A stretch of 64,000 nucleotides of DNA from Pseudomonas sp. ADAK13 (GTDB lineage: Bacteria > Pseudomonadota > Gammaproteobacteria > Pseudomonadales > Pseudomonadaceae): contig NZ_CP052860.1 in NCBI RefSeq assembly GCF_012935715.1, positions 4,216,001 through 4,280,000 of the forward strand. Direction: 5' to 3'. Position 1 is the stretch's first letter, and each line of letters begins with the position of its first letter. Below are positions 63,702 to 64,000 of the stretch, in pieces. A model generated the notes under the pieces. The model saw only the letters and a list, made by a program, of their open reading frames with translations. It ran no database searches and was not told where the DNA came from. The translations under genes were made by a program, and so were the position numbers.

Positions 63702-63998
63702 TTACCGATGCGTTGCAATCCAGATCAACAACCCCGCCTGAAACACGGTAAACGCCACCAGGCAGGTAATCGTGAAGCGCAGCCCGCTGTCTTCGCGCTT
63801 GAACTTGGTGACCTTTTCCTCTTCCTTGCGCAGCTTCACTTCCTGCTCGGCCAGGTTCTGCTCGGCCTGTTGCAGCATCTGCGCCGCTTCCAGAATTTCC
63901 ACGAACTGCAGCTTTTCAGTGTTCCAGCTGTCCAGCACATCGCTGACCTTGCCCGGCTGCACGTTGCCCTTCAAATGCTGGACATCGGCATAGGCCAC
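63702..63998 (-). CDS. Coiled-coil protein with C-terminal membrane anchor, start uncertain at window edge
   Basis: At least 98 residues, read from GTG 63998 near the window end; the true start may lie beyond it. A long charged coiled coil (about 25-70, LQQAEQNLAEQEVKLRKEEE) is followed by one membrane helix (FTITCLVAFTVFQAGLLIWI) at the C-terminus, giving a tail-anchored layout. No known domain is recognised; function unknown. Confidence 0.65.
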   Translation of the reverse strand: MAYADVQHLKGNVQPGKVSDVLDSWNTEKLQFVEILEAAQMLQQAEQNLAEQEVKLRKEEEKVTKFKREDSGLRFTITCLVAFTVFQAGLLIWIATHR

Positions 63999-64000
63999 AT

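Overview
The window reads as chromosomal DNA of a fluorescent Pseudomonas (P. fluorescens group). The evidence is high GC content, dense coding on both strands, Pseudomonas-type REP palindromes between genes, and gene blocks that I recall in the same order in P. aeruginosa (tpm-htpX-alaA-msrB-gpx-ospR-sagS; minCDE with lpxL). I see no rRNA, tRNA, CRISPR array, insertion sequence or prophage. All family calls come from reading motifs; no database search was run.

Layout. 1-8.6 kb is a stress-defence block: a 5'-truncated thiopurine methyltransferase, HtpX protease, alanine aminotransferase, MsrB, a glutathione peroxidase coupled to an OspR/OhrR-type thiol regulator with a perfect palindromic operator, the hybrid kinase SagS, a DUF815 ATPase and a free-Met-sulfoxide reductase. 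8.6-13.6 kb holds a BvgS/EvgS-type phosphorelay kinase coupled to a LuxR-type response regulator, plus a lone receiver protein. 13.7-19 kb has a dGTPase-like protein, an EAL protein, a yqjD-yqjE-yqjK-like trio and an Amt transporter. 19.1-26.6 kb is a seven-gene, translationally coupled operon (KAS III, NAD epimerase, metallo-hydrolase, adenylate-forming enzyme, ATP-grasp, GNAT-like, Rieske oxygenase). It looks like a compact biosynthetic pathway without PKS or NRPS modules and is the best candidate for an undescribed system. 26.7-28.6 kb has a glutaredoxin-like protein, a small gene behind a textbook LexA box, a pseudouridine synthase and a lipoprotein. 28.6-31.1 kb is molybdenum cofactor biosynthesis. 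31.1-37.6 kb has aminopeptidase M18, RluA, MinCDE, LpxL and a patatin lipase.

37.7-45.6 kb encodes a purine/ureide pathway: a Tsx-like porin, a urate/xanthine permease, PuuD, AllA, allantoicase, UraD, PuuE and, divergently, UraH. Together they take urate through 5-hydroxyisourate, OHCU, allantoin, allantoate and ureidoglycolate to glyoxylate and urea. A TTGTATACAA-type palindrome occurs in the puuE-uraH control region and again upstream of a second purine permease at 53 kb, suggesting one purine regulator. Between them lies a 1,737-residue putative toxin/effector and a LysE exporter.

53.2-59.6 kb holds two accessory modules: a MarR regulator with two matching inverted-repeat sites facing a PLP aminotransferase and a GST, and a LysR regulator facing a CitMHS transporter with an AtuA-family pair. 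59.6-64 kb returns to housekeeping: glutaredoxin-like protein, FolE, Smr protein, a serine-variant isochorismatase-like protein, PrmB and a coiled-coil membrane protein. REP elements mark many gene ends, and in three cases the REP itself carries the stop codon.
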